Source: Nemania diffusa
Taxonomy: Eukaryota > Ascomycota > Sordariomycetes > Xylariales > Xylariaceae
Assembly: GCA_038501195.1 (NCBI GenBank)
Contig: JBBPUQ010000001.1
Location: 1,860,001-1,924,000 of the forward strand
Direction of reading: 5' to 3'
DNA length: 64,000 nt
Shown here: positions 1 through 14,178 of the stretch, in pieces
How positions within the stretch are numbered: position 1 is the stretch's first letter
Layout: every line of letters begins with the position of its first letter
Position numbers and translations under genes: made by a program
The notes under the pieces: generated by a model
Databases searched by the model: none
What the model was told of the DNA's origin: nothing
Seen by the model: only the letters and a program-made list of their open reading frames with translations

Positions 1-3000
1 TAGCATAAAAGTTATTTTTAATAATAATTAGTTTTTGCTTTTTTATTTTGTTAATTTGTAATTATATTTTATAATTATTAATTAGTATTAATAAAACTTT
101 TTATATATATATATATATAAAAATTTGGAGTAATTTATAAAGTTTAAAATCTGTTTTTAAATTTTAAAATTCTATATTAATTCATATATATATTTTATAA
201 AAAAAAGTACAATTAAAAAAATTATATACAAGTTATTTATATATATATATATATAAAACTTATAAGTTTTATAAATTTTAGTAAGTTTTTATATTTTTTA
301 TTTATTTAATTACTTAATAAAAGTTTTAATTTAAGTTTTAGTTATATATATTTAGTGTATATATACAAGTTTTATTAAGTTATTAGTTTAACAATAATAA
401 TATTTTTAAAAAATAAAATATTTTAAAGTTTTTAAATTAATATATAAAATATTAAAAATAAATTAAATAAAAATTTATAATAATATAAATATTAAATTAT
501 ATTTAAAATATTAAATAAATTATTTTAAATAAAATATAAATATATATATAAAATAAATTTATTAATTTTATATATAAATAAATATATTTAAAAAATAATA
601 TTTAAAAAATTAAAAAATAATAATAAAAATTATATAATTTTTATAACTATATTTTATAAAAAAAATAAAAGTTATTTTTTAAAAAATAATTTTTAATAAT
701 TTTTTATAAAAGCTTTTATATTTAATTAATTAAAAACTTTATATTAAAAAAACTAAAAATATAAAATATTATATATAATATTTATAATAATAATAAATTA
801 AAAAAAAACTATATATTTAAATATAATATTTTAAAAATTTTATATTTATAAAAATAATTTTTTAAAATTATTATTTAAAAACTAAATTTTTTTTTTAAAT
901 ATTTAATTAATAAATTATTTAAAACTAATATTTATAAAAAATATAAATAATTAAAAAATAATAAAATATTTAAAATTATTTTTATATAAAATATAAAAAA
1001 CAATTTATTTTTATTAAAATAAATATTTATATATAAATTTAATAAAAATAATTTTTTAAATATAAATAAAATATATTTAATAATTAAAAATAATTTTTAA
1101 AAAAAAAATATATTTTAATTAATTTATATAATTATATTTATAATTAAAATATTTAAATTTATAATAATATTAATATAATTAAAATATTTTTTAATATATT
1201 AGAAATTAATAAAATTTTTATAAATATATAATTTTTAAAAAATTTTAATTAAAATAATTTAATTAATAAATTTAATAAAATATTATATAATTTAAAAAAC
1301 TTTTTATTATTATAATATAAAAAATTTATAAAAATATTTAAAATTAATAAAATAATAATTTTAAAAAAAAAACTTTATTTATTTTATATTTTAAAATATA
1401 TAATATTTATTATATTTTATATAAATAACTTTTTAATTTTATATTATAAAATTTATAAAAAAAAAACAAAAAAAATTATTTTAAATATTAAAAAAGTTTA
1501 TAAAATTAAAAATTAAAATAATATTATTAAATTTTTAAAAATTAAAATAATTTAAAATTATTTTTAAAAAATAATTATATTAATATATAATAAATAAATT
1601 AATAAAATTATAACATATTATAAATTTAATAATTAAAATTAAATTTTTATAATATTATTTTTAATAAAAAAGTTTAAAAAATATTTAAAAAATATAATAA
1701 AAATAATAATTAAATTATATTAAAAATTAATTAAATTAATTTTATATATAATAATATTTTTAAAATTAAATATTATATATATAATAATATAACTTTTAAA
1801 ATTTTTAATTAATTTTAATTTTATATATTATTAAATTATTTATTAAATAATTTAATATTTATATATAATATATTTTTTTAAAATTATATATAAAATATAA
1901 AACTATAAAGTTTAAACTTTTTTAATAATAAAAAATATTTTATTTATAAATAATTATAAAATTTATTATTTTTTATATAAATATATTATATTATTATTTA
2001 AAAATATAATTTTATAAAAAATTATTTATTAAAATATTATATTTATTTTTATTATAAAAATTAAAAAAAATATAATTAAATTTATTATAAAAAAAATAAT
2101 ATTTTTTAAAAAATTATTATATAATTTTATTTTAAAATTAAATAAAATATAAATAATTTATTTAAATAATATATAAATAATTAAATTAATAATAAATAAA
2201 AATAAAAAAATAAATATTAAATTTAAATATATAAATATATAAAATATATAATTATATTAAAAATATTTTAAAAAAAAGTTTAAAATAATATATTTTTTTA
2301 TTAATTAAATATTTATTAATAAATTAATTAAAAATTTATTATAAATTTAATTTAAATATTTTTAAATTTTTATTAATTTTATAAATATAAATTATATTTA
2401 TAATATAAATTTAAAAAATAAATAAATTTTTTTTTTTAATTATTTATTAATTTATAACAATTAAAATAATTAAAAATAAAAAAAAAAACAAAATTAAAAT
2501 AAATTATATTAATTTTTATTTATTATTTTTATTATTTTATTTTTTAAATTTATTAAATATTAAAAATATTAATTTTTATTTATTAAAAATTTTTAAAAAA
2601 ATATATAAAACATAAAAAAAAAAAATATAAAAATATAAAAATATATAATATAATTATATAATAATATATTAATAATATTAATAATATAAATAAAAAAATA
2701 ATTAAAAAAAATAATTAAAATATAAAAAACAAATAAAAGTTTAAATATATAAATAATTTAATTAAAAATATAAAAAATAAATATAAATATAAATAATAAA
2801 AAAGTAATAATAATAAATTTTTTTTTATTTATTTTAAAATTAATTTAAAAAATACTATTAAAATAAAAAAGTTTTTATATAAAAACTATTAAATAAAAAT
2901 TATTATAATAATTTTAAAAAATATTAAAATAAAATTTATAACTTAAAAAGTTTTAATTAAATAATTATTATTAAATAATAAATAAATAATATTATATAAT

Positions 3001-3299
3001 TTAAATTATATTTATATTTATTAATATAATATTTTAAATATATATAAAAAATATAAAAAAAACTTATATAAATATATATATATATTTTATAAAATATTTA
3101 TAATAATATTAATTATAACTAATTATATTAAAATATATATTATTTTTATATTTAATTAAAATAATATTTATATAATAATAATAAAAAATTATATGTTTTT
3201 TTTTTAAATAAAATATAAATAATAATATTTATTAAAATATAAATATAAACAAATATTTAATAAACTATAAAGTTTAAAATATTATATTAAAAAATATGC

Positions 3300-3334
<35 letters not shown>

Positions 3335-4410
3335 TTAAAAAAATAAACTAAAAATAGCAATAAAAAAAATAAAACTATTTTTGAAAAATATTAATATATA
3401 ATTAATATTTTATAATATAAAATTAAAAAATTATTTATTATATTAAAATATTATAATAAAATAATATTATTTAAAGTTTTAATTAATATAAAAATTTTTA
3501 TAATTAATTTAAAAGTTTTATAAAATATATATTAATAATAATAATAATATTTATAATTATAAATTAATTTTAAATTTATTTATATAAAAAAAAAAGTTAA
3601 AAATTATAATTTATAAATAAATAAAAATAAAAAAAAAAAAAAAAAAAAAAAAAACTAATTATTTTATTAGTTAATTAAATATATAATAATTAAACAATTT
3701 TAAAAATATATTTATAAATTTAAAAAAATAACTTAAAAAAAATTAAAAAAAAAAAAAAAATTAAAATTATTTTATAATTAATTTATATTAAAAATATTAA
3801 AATATTAAAAATAAATTTATTTTATATATAAAAAAAAAATATATTTTTTTTATAATTATTAATTTAAATTTATTAAATATATTATATATTTAATTAAATA
3901 ATAAAATTATAATTAATGAATATATATAAATATAATTTTATTATTTAATAGTTTTATAATTAAAATATAAAAAATATATTAATATAATAATATATTAAAA
4001 AAAATATATTTTTATAAAAATTTTAAAATATAAAATTAAAAAAATTATTATTTATTTTTTTTTATTAATATATAAAAAAAAAACAATTAAATAATTTAAA
4101 ATAATTTAATTAAAAAATATATAATAATATAAATAAATTTAATAAAATAAATTTAAAAAATTAAATTATAAAATTTATTTAAATAAATTTATTTAACAAA
4201 AAAACTTAAAAAAAAGTTTTTATAAAAGCTTTTTTATTATTTATAATATTATTTATTAAAATTATTATTTATTATAAATATTTATTATTATAAATAAATA
4301 AAAATAATTATAAAATTAAAACTTAAATATAAAATATTAAATTTAATTTTAATATTTATTAAAAATATATATATATATATAAAGTTTAAAAATTAAAAAG
4401 CTAAAATAAT

Positions 4411-4873
4411 TAATTTATAATATATTTTAAAGTATTATAATTGTAATAAATAAAACTTATATTAAAAAAGTATAAATATAATAAACTAATTTATAAATTA
4501 TAAATAAATTAATAATTAAATATAAAAGTTATAAATATTATAATAAACTTTTATAATTAAAGCAATAAAGTTTTATAAACTAGCTTAAAATAGCTTAAAT
4601 TAAAAATAAAAAACAAAAAATTAAAAATATATTTTATAATATAAAAGTTATATAGTAAATTTAATAAATTTATAAAATTATTTATTTATAATATATTTTA
4701 AAATATTATAATTGTAATAAATAAAACTTATATTAAAAAAATATAAATATAAATAATTAATTTATAAATTATAAATAAATTAATAATTAAATATAAAAGT
4801 TATAAATATTATAATAAACTTTTATAATTAAAACAATAAAACTTTATAAATTAATTTAAAATAGCTTAAATTT
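4411..4873. repeat. Tandem duplication, 271-bp period
   Basis: The sequence from 4414 onward recurs 271 bp later from 4685. Anchors such as ATTGTAATAAATAAAAC (4440 and 4711) and AATAGCTTAAAT (4589 and 4860) keep exactly the same offset. Most differences are A/G or T/C transitions, with the second copy usually carrying the A or T. The spacer part of unit 1 (4647-4684) also matches 25001-25038 at the isochore edge, so this family occurs at both ends of the AT block. Confidence 0.75.
4647..4684 (+). repeat. RIP-mutated copy of the boundary repeat at 25001-25038
   Basis: This 38-bp stretch aligns without gaps to 25001-25038. About nine sites differ and every one is G to A or C to T in this copy; for example AGGCCT at the boundary is AAATTT here, and AAGCTT is AAATTT. 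It gives a direct before-and-after view of the mutation process. The similarity extends some 25 bp further left with a few other differences. Confidence 0.7.
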
Positions 4874-7800
4874 ATATTTAATTTAATTATTTTTATTAGT
4901 TTTAATATAATATATATAAAATTATTACTATTTTATATTGCTTATATTAGCTTTTACTGCTTAATTAATATTATTTTCTGCTATTCTTTAACAGTATAAA
5001 TAGATTTTTTTTTTTTTTTTTTTGTTAGCTTTTTTTTTTTTTTTTTAATTTTTACTAACTATTTTAATAAATAAAAAAGCTACTTTTATAATATATTAAC
5101 AATATATTAATAAATAATAACTGCGTTTTTTTTTTATTTTTTATTTATATTTATATTTACTTTATATTATTTTAATTTTAATTTATTAAATTAGTTTATT
5201 TTATTTTATTTATTTATTTAAATTATAAATATTATATATATAAAACAAAATTTAATATATTGTTAATATTTTATAATTATTATAATAATATTTTATAAAA
5301 ACTTTATTAATATTATTATTATTACTATTACTATAGCTATTGTTATTTATAAAATAATATTTAAATTATATAAAAAAAAAAAAAAAAAATAGTTTTTATA
5401 TATATTTTTTGCTTTTATTTTATTATTTTTATATATTAGTTTTAACTTGTTAAAATTATATAAATTAAAATTTTTTTAAATATAAAAAAACTAAAGTTTA
5501 TTATAATAATTGTTTTAATTAAATTATTTAAATAAGTTTTATAAACTTTTTTTAACTTTTTTATAATATATTTATATTTTATTAATATTATATTAAAAAT
5601 TTAATAATTATTATATTTTAAATATTAGTTTTAAGTTTAAAAAATATATTTAATATATTATTTTTTATAAAAAAAAAAAAAAAAACAGCTATATTGTTAT
5701 AAATAAAATTAATGTTTTATATATTATATATATTTTATTAATATATTGTTAATATTATAATAGTTAAATATTAATAATTTAAAAATTTATATTTAATAAA
5801 TTGTTTTTATTAATATTTAATAAACTATTTAAATTAAATATATTTTTAAAAATATTTATAAATTTTATAAAATCGCAAATAAGTTTTATATATTTTTTAT
5901 ATTTTTTTTATATTTTATAAATTTATTATTAATAACTTGTAAAGTTTTAATAAAAGCTTTTCAATATATTATTTATATTATATATTTTAATAATTTTTTT
6001 AATAATATTATTAAAAAAATTTTCTTTATTTTTAATAAAGCTTAAATTTTATATAATATAAATATATTTATTTTAGTTTATAAAATTAATATTTAAAAAA
6101 ACTATAATATATATTTAAATTATTTTTAATTTATTAAATTATAATTTATAATTAAATTATTTAATATAAATAAATAAATATTTTTTTAATTTTAAATTAG
6201 TTTTTTATATTTAATATAAGCTATTTTATAGTTATAAAATTATTAAAAATAAAATATTTTTAATTTATTAAATTATAATTAATAAATTTAAACTTTAATA
6301 AACTTAATAATAATACTTTAATTTAATTTAAAAAGTTTACTTTTTTAAATTAATTTTTATATAAAAATAAATTATATAATAGCTATAAATAGTTTAAATA
6401 TATAGCTTAATTAATTTATTAAATTATATTTAATTTAGTTATATTTTATTAATTTAATAAAAATGCTTTATTAATTTAATAAGTTTTTTTTTAAATTAAT
6501 TTTTTATATATAATAAAAGCTTATATTATAGTTATAAATATATTAATTATATAGTTTTTATAACTTATTAAATTATTTTAATTAAATTAAATTTAATTAA
6601 TTTAAAAAAAATATATTAATTAATTTAATTAATTATTATTTATATATTTAAATTAACTATTTATATTTAATATAAATTATTTTTATAGTTATAATAAATT
6701 TAAAAATAAAGCTTTATAATATTATTAAATTATATTTAAAAACTAGCGCTTTAAAAGTTTAATTTTTATTTTTAATATTTTTATATTATATATATATTAT
6801 ATAGCGTTTTTTTTAAAGCTATATTTTATATATATATTATAAAAAATTTTTAAATTTATAAACTAATTTTATATTATAATTAATATTTTATATTTTAAAA
6901 AAACATTTATATAAAATTAAAATAAAAATATATTATTTAATATATAGTTTAAATTGCTATTTTAATTAAATAATTTGTTTATATAATATATTAAATATAT
7001 AAAACTTTTTATTATTTTAATTATAATATTTATATTAGTTTAATTTTTATTTATTTTGTTAATATAAAAAAATAAACAAAAATAATTTTTTAAAACTAAA
7101 AGTTATATATAATTTTTTATTAATTTAATAATTTTAAATTTATAGCTTTTAATAGTTTTTTTATTTATATATATTATTTTTTTAAAATATAAAAAGCTAT
7201 ATTATATTAATATAAATGTTATATTAACAACTTATATATTATATATGTTTTTTTTATATATTATTTTATTATTAATTAGTTATTTTAATAATTTTAATAA
7301 AATTAGCTATTTTTTAAAATTATAGTTTAAATATAAAAATAAATAAATAATATTTTAAATTAACTATTAAATATAAAAACTTTTAAATATTGTAATATTA
7401 AAATATAAATTTATATAAATTAATTAAAAAATTAAAAAATATAATATTAACATTAAATTTTAAACTTTATTTTATATATAGCTATATATTTTATTAAATA
7501 TATATTAAATTAAAACTTTTTTTTATATTAGTTATAATATAATGTTTTATTTTAAATATTAGTTTTTAAAATATTTTATAATTAATTTATATATTTAATA
7601 AATCGATTTTGCTATATTAGTTTATAATAGCTATATATAGTTTTTACTTTTAATAAAATAAACTATTTATATTAAAAAATACTTTATTAAATATTTTATA
7701 AAAAGTTTTATTAATTTAAACATATATTAATTATTGCTTTAATATTAAAGCATAAAAAAATATTTATTAAATTATTACTAGCAAAAATTATTTAATAAAT

Positions 7801-10064
7801 TTAAAAATAAATATTTTAATTAATTATTGCTATTAATATATTATATAATATTTATAATAATAATAAGTTATATATTAATATATTAATTAAATTAACTTTT
7901 GCTATTATATTATTAATATATATAATAATTATATTTAAAATTTAATAGTTATATTAATATTAAAAAGTTATTTTAATAGTTATAATTTTAGCTATATTTA
8001 TATATAATAGCTTTTTTTTTATTATTTAAAAATAATTATAAGTTTATTTTTTTATAATAAAAAAATATAAATATTAATTTTTATTTAATAAATTTTTTTT
8101 ATATTAAAAACTATTAATATTTATATTAAATGTATTTATAAATAAATATATTAATAATTTTTTAATATTAAAAAATAAATATATTTTATTAAATTTATTA
8201 AATAAATTATATTATTAATTAAAATTAAATATTATATTTATAAATAAAAAATAAAATAATATATAATTATATAATTTTAATATAATTTAAAAATTTATTA
8301 AAAAAGCTTTATTAATTAAAACTATTATAAAATAAAAACTTAAATATTTTATAATATATTTAATTTTATAATATAATATTATTTTTTTAAAATTATTTTA
8401 TTAATTAATTAAAAAGTTTTTGCTATTTTTTATTTAAAAAGTTAAATTTTTATTAATATTATATTAATTTTAATTTTTAAAAGTTTTAAATATATTTTTT
8501 TGTTATTTTTTTTTTACTTTTAAATTAAATTTAAAATATTTACTAATTAATTATAAATTTAATATATTTTAAATATTTTATTTTATTTTATTATTAAAAA
8601 TATAAATATAAAATTATTTAAATAATATATAAAATATTTTATATTTAATAATAATTTAAATATTTAATAAAAACTTTTTATAAATATATTAAATAAAAAA
8701 AAAGCTATATAAAAACTAAACAATAAATAATTTTTATAAAAATAATAGTTTTTTTATAAAAAACTAAATAATTAATATTATAATTTTATTATTAAAATAA
8801 TTTAAAATATATTTTTTAAGTTTTTTTTAATTAAATATATATTTTAATTAATTTTTTATATTAAATTAAATATATTTTATATTATAATATATTTAAATAT
8901 ATTATATTTAATTTAAATATAATTATTTATTAATTTATTATTAAAATAAAACAAATAATATATTTTATATTAACTATTGTTTTTTTTAAATATTAAATTA
9001 AAAAAAAAGTTATATAGCAATATTTTTATTTTTATTTTAAATATTTAATTTAAATATAAATTTTTAACTATTTATTTTAAAATAAATTAGCGATTTTTTT
9101 TTATTAACTTTAAATTTAAAAATATTATTAATATTAATAACAAATTATATTTTAACTATATTTTATATTAAAAAATATTTATTATTAATTTATTTAAAAT
9201 GTTTAAATAATATTTTAGCGCTTTTTTTTAATTTTTAATATATAAAAAAAACAACAATGTTTTAAATTTTAAGTTTTTTTTTAAAAATATTATAAAAACT
9301 AAAACTATATTTATTTTAAATTATATTATAAATAATAAATAATTTTAAAATATTATAATAATTAATTAACTTTTACTTTTATTAAAATTTAAAATTTAAA
9401 TTATTATATTTAAATTATTTTTTATATTTAAAATAGTTATTAAATTTTATATTTTTTTTATATAAATTAATAATTTATATATTTTTAAACTATATTTATT
9501 ATATATATATTTTTAAATATAATATATTAAATTAAAATTTTAAAAATAAGTTAAATTATTTTATTTAAAGCAATATTTTTATTTTTTATAAGTTTTATTA
9601 TAATTATTAATAGTTTATTTATTAAATAATTAATTATATATAATTTTATAAATTATTAATATTAAAAAAATAGCTTTTTAATTTAAAATTTATTTAGTTT
9701 AAAAGTTTATATTATAAAATATAATATTAAATATTTAAATTTAAATTATTATAAAATTAATTATAAAATAAATTTTATATAAAGTTATTAATTTAAATAT
9801 TTATTAAATAAATAAGTTTATTATTTATATTATATATAAATATTTTTTAAATAAATAATTATAAATTATTATATATATTATAAAATAATATATTTATAAA
9901 TTAATATTAAAATTATATAGTTTTAACTTTATTATTAAAGTTATTATTATTATTTATTTAATTATATAATTAATATAAAATTAAAAAATTATTATTAATA
10001 TATATTTATTTATTTAAAACTTAATTAAATTTATTAAATATAATTTATTTTTATATATTATTAA

Positions 10065-10375
10065 TATAATAAATATAATATTAGCAATAAATTTAAAAAT
10101 TAAATAATATTATATATTTTAAAAAAGAAATTAAAATTAAAAAAAACTAAAAAATAAATTTAATTTTTTTAATTAAATCAATATATTTATATAAATATTT
10201 TTTTATTTATTATTTTTATTTTTTTATATTTACTATTTTATTTAATTTTTAATAAATTTATTATTTTTAATAAATAATAAAATTTATTTAATTATTTTAA
10301 CTATTTATTAATTATATTATATATATTAATTATTTTTAAAATTTATTTGTTTAAATATAAATATAATTTATAATA
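10065..10375. repeat. Left LTR of the outer retrotransposon (311 bp)
   Basis: It begins TATAATAAATATAATATTAG and ends TTTATAATA, and matches 24070-24380 end to end without indels. It carries fewer G and C residues than the right copy, so it is the more heavily mutated of the two. It is preceded by ATTAA. Confidence 0.72.
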
Positions 10376-13300
10376 ACTTTTTTTATATAAAAAAAGTTTA
10401 ATTTAAATTTTTATTATAATAAATATTTAAACTATAAGTTTTTTATAAATTAATATTTTTAAATAATAAAAAATTATTTTTAATATATATAATTAATTTA
10501 TATATAAAAGCTTTTAATTTTTGTTATTTTTTTATTATATTAATAATTAATTTAATAAAATTATTAACTTTTATATAAAATTATATATATATTTAAAAGC
10601 TTTTTTATTTTTTATATATATAATATTTTTTTTTTATATTAATTTTATTATTATTAAAATGTTTTTTTATAAATGTTTTTTTTTATATTATTTTTTTTTA
10701 TTTTAATAATTTTATTAAAAAACTTTTTATATTAAAGTTTTAATTATAAAATTTTTATATATATATATTAAAAAATTTTTTAATATATTTATTAAATATT
10801 ATTAATTGTTATAATTTTATTTTTTTTAAGTTATTTTATAATAAAATTTATTTAATTTAATATATAATAATAAAACTTTTTTTACTTTTTATTTTTTTTT
10901 ATTATATTTAAAATTTATAATTTTTTTTTTTAAATATTTAAAATTTTATTTTAAAAATAAGTTTTTTAAATATTTATATAATTAATTTATATAAAACTAT
11001 TAAAATCTTTTTTATTATTATTAATAATTTTATAATATATTTTTATTATTAAATAGTTTAATTTATTATTAAATTAATTTATTTATTTGTTTTTTTTTTA
11101 TAAAATATATATTTAATTTTTTATTAAAAAATCTAAGTTTTATTAATATTTATTAATTTAATTAATTATTTTTTATTAAATTTAAAATATTTATTATTTT
11201 ATTATTATTATATATTTATATATTTTAATTATAAAGTTTTATATTTTTTTATAATTTAATTTTTTTTTTATTAATTTAAATATTAACTTTTTTATTTTAG
11301 TTTTTTAATTAAATATTATTTTTATAATTTAATTAATTAATATTTTATATAAAAATAAATTTTTTAATAATTTATATAATAATAATATTTATATTATATT
11401 TAATATTAATAATATTTTAAATTAGTTTTTTTAAAAATAATTAATAAAAAATTATAATTTTTAATTTATTTATTAATATATAATTTTTATTTATTTAATA
11501 GTTTATTTATAACTAATAAAAAAAAATTTAATTTTATTTTATAAATTTAAAATAATTTATTTATAAATTTAATTATAAATTAAAAACTATAATTATTAAT
11601 AAAACTTTTTAATTAATTATATATTTAATATAATTTATTATAATATATTTTTATAACTTATTTTATAATTATTATATTTTTATAAACTATAGTTTATATA
11701 AATTTAAATAATTTATTAATTATATAAAAAATTAAATTATTTTTATTATTATTAAAAAAAAAATATTTAAAATTTATTATTATATATTATTATATATATT
11801 TTAATATTTTTAAAAGCTTTAACTTTTTTAATATTTTATTTTTTAAAATTTTAATTATTTTATATAAATAGTTTATTATATATTAATTTATTTTTTTATA
11901 AACTTTAAATTATTAATATTTTTAAATTATTAAAGTTTTTGTTTTATTTTTTTTTAAATATATAATAATTAATTAAATATATATTTTTTTAATTAATTTA
12001 ATATATAAATAATTAATATTTAATATTATTAAATATTTTTTATATAATATTAAATTATTTAATATTATTTAATTTAAGTTTTAATTAATATAAACTTTTT
12101 TTTTATATTTAATTAAATTTTTATTAATTTTATTAATTTTTAAAATTAAATTAATTAATAATATTTTAAAAATTAATAAAAATATAATATTATTTTTTAA
12201 TATATATATTGTTATAAATTTTTAAAAAGTTTTTTTTAAAAAAATTATTAATTTAAATAAAGCTATTATTTTTTGCTTGTTTTTTTTTTTTTATATATTT
12301 TTATATTTTTTAAAAGTTTTAAAAAAATATTAATAATAATATTTTTTAAATTTAAATAATATATAATTATAAAATAATAATAATTTATAAATTTTATTTA
12401 TTTTATTTATTAAAAATTTAATATTTTTTTTATATTAAAATATTTTAAAGTTATATAATTTATTAAAATTATAAAAAACTATTATATATTAATAAATTTT
12501 GTTTTTTAATATAATAGTTTTTTTATAACTATTAATATTTTTTTATTATATATTTTATAATTAAATTTTATATTATAAAATATTTTTAAAAAAAAAATTA
12601 TTAATTTTTATAAATTTTTTAAACTATTTTTTTAAAATAATATATTTAATATTATATTATTAAAAAAGTGAATTTTTATTATAATTTTAATATTATAAAA
12701 AAAATAATATAAAATAAAGATATTTATTAAAATTGTTTATAAAGCTTTAAATATTTTTTAATATTTTAAAGTTTATTAAAATATTATATTAATATATATA
12801 AAATTAATAAATAGTTTTATAATTTATTTATATTTTTTTATAAATTTTTTATAAAAATTACAAAAGTTTAAAAATAATTATATTTTTTTAAAATATACTT
12901 TTTTTTTTTTATTATAAAGCAAATTTTAATAATATATAATTTTTATTTTATTTAAATTAATTTTTATTTTATATATTTTTTAAAATTAGTTTATAATTTA
13001 ATTTTTTTTAAATAAACTAATATTTTATTAATATAATATTTATATTTTAATTTATTATTAAAATAAATTAATATATTATTAATATATATTATATACAAAA
13101 TATTTAAATAATTTTTTAATATATTGTTTATATAATATTAAAATATAATAAATTTAGTTATTAATTTAAATAAAAATATTTTAAACTAATAAATTTTATA
13201 TTTTATTTAAAAAATTATTAATAATTTATTTTTTTTAAATATTTAAATATAATAAAAAGTTTATTAAATATTTATTTTTATATAAATTTTAATTTAAAAT

Positions 13301-13914
13301 ATTTTAATTAAAATTTTATTAATTAAAAATAAAAAATATTTGTTTTTTAAATAATTAAATTTAGTTTTTTATAATTTATATATTGTTATAAAAAATTGTT
13401 TTTTTTTTAATAAATAAAATTAATATTATTTATAATATTATTATTAGTTTAATAAAATTTTTTATTAAATTATTATTAATATATTTTTAATATATTTTTG
13501 TTTTTTTTAATAATATTTTATATAATATATTATATTTTAAAAAAGTTTTAAAAAATTTATTAATAATAATTTAATAATTAATATTTAAACAATATAAAAA
13601 AAAGTTATTTAAAACTACTTTATTAAATATATTAAAATATTTATAATATTTTTTAAATATTATATATAATATTGTTTTTATTAACTTTTTTTTATTTTTT
13701 ATTAATTTTTTATGTTTTTTTTTAAAAATTATTTAATTTAATTTATATAATAAAATTATATTATATAAAACAATATTTTTTTGTTTTATTATTATATTAA
13801 ATTTTATAATATTAATAATATTAATTTAAATTAATTAATATTTATATTATTTAATTATATTTTTTTATAATTAATATAAATTATATTAATTATATTTTAT
13901 TTTTAATTTATAGT

Positions 13915-14094
13915 TGTTAAAATTTAAAAGCTAGGATTTAAAAAAGTACTAGTATATTTATATATACTTATTTTATATATATTTTAAAGAAAATTTTTCT
14001 TTTTTTTAAGTTTTAGTTTTATATAATATATACTATTAGCTATATATTACTTATTATATTATATTTAATTTATAGTTTTTTTTATTTTATAATA
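13915..14094. repeat. Left LTR of the inner retrotransposon (180 bp)
   Basis: It starts with TGTTAAAATTTAAAAG directly after ATAGT and ends with ATAATA. Equal length and collinearity with 20977-21156 over all 180 bp support the boundaries. The putative primer-binding site just downstream (from 14095) is too mutated to match a tRNA end. Confidence 0.85.
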
Positions 14095-14160
14095 ATTTTA
14101 AAGCTTTTATTTAAAGTTATTTATAATATAAAATAGCATTTTAACGTTTTAAAAAGTTTG

Positions 14161-14178
14161 TTACATTTATAAATGTAA
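14161..14178. repeat. Perfect 18-bp palindrome just inside the inner element
   Basis: TTACATTTATAAATGTAA equals its own reverse complement. It lies 67 bp downstream of the left LTR, in a stretch that keeps more G and C than its surroundings. Its role is unknown, and palindromes arise easily in AT-rich DNA. Confidence 0.45.
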
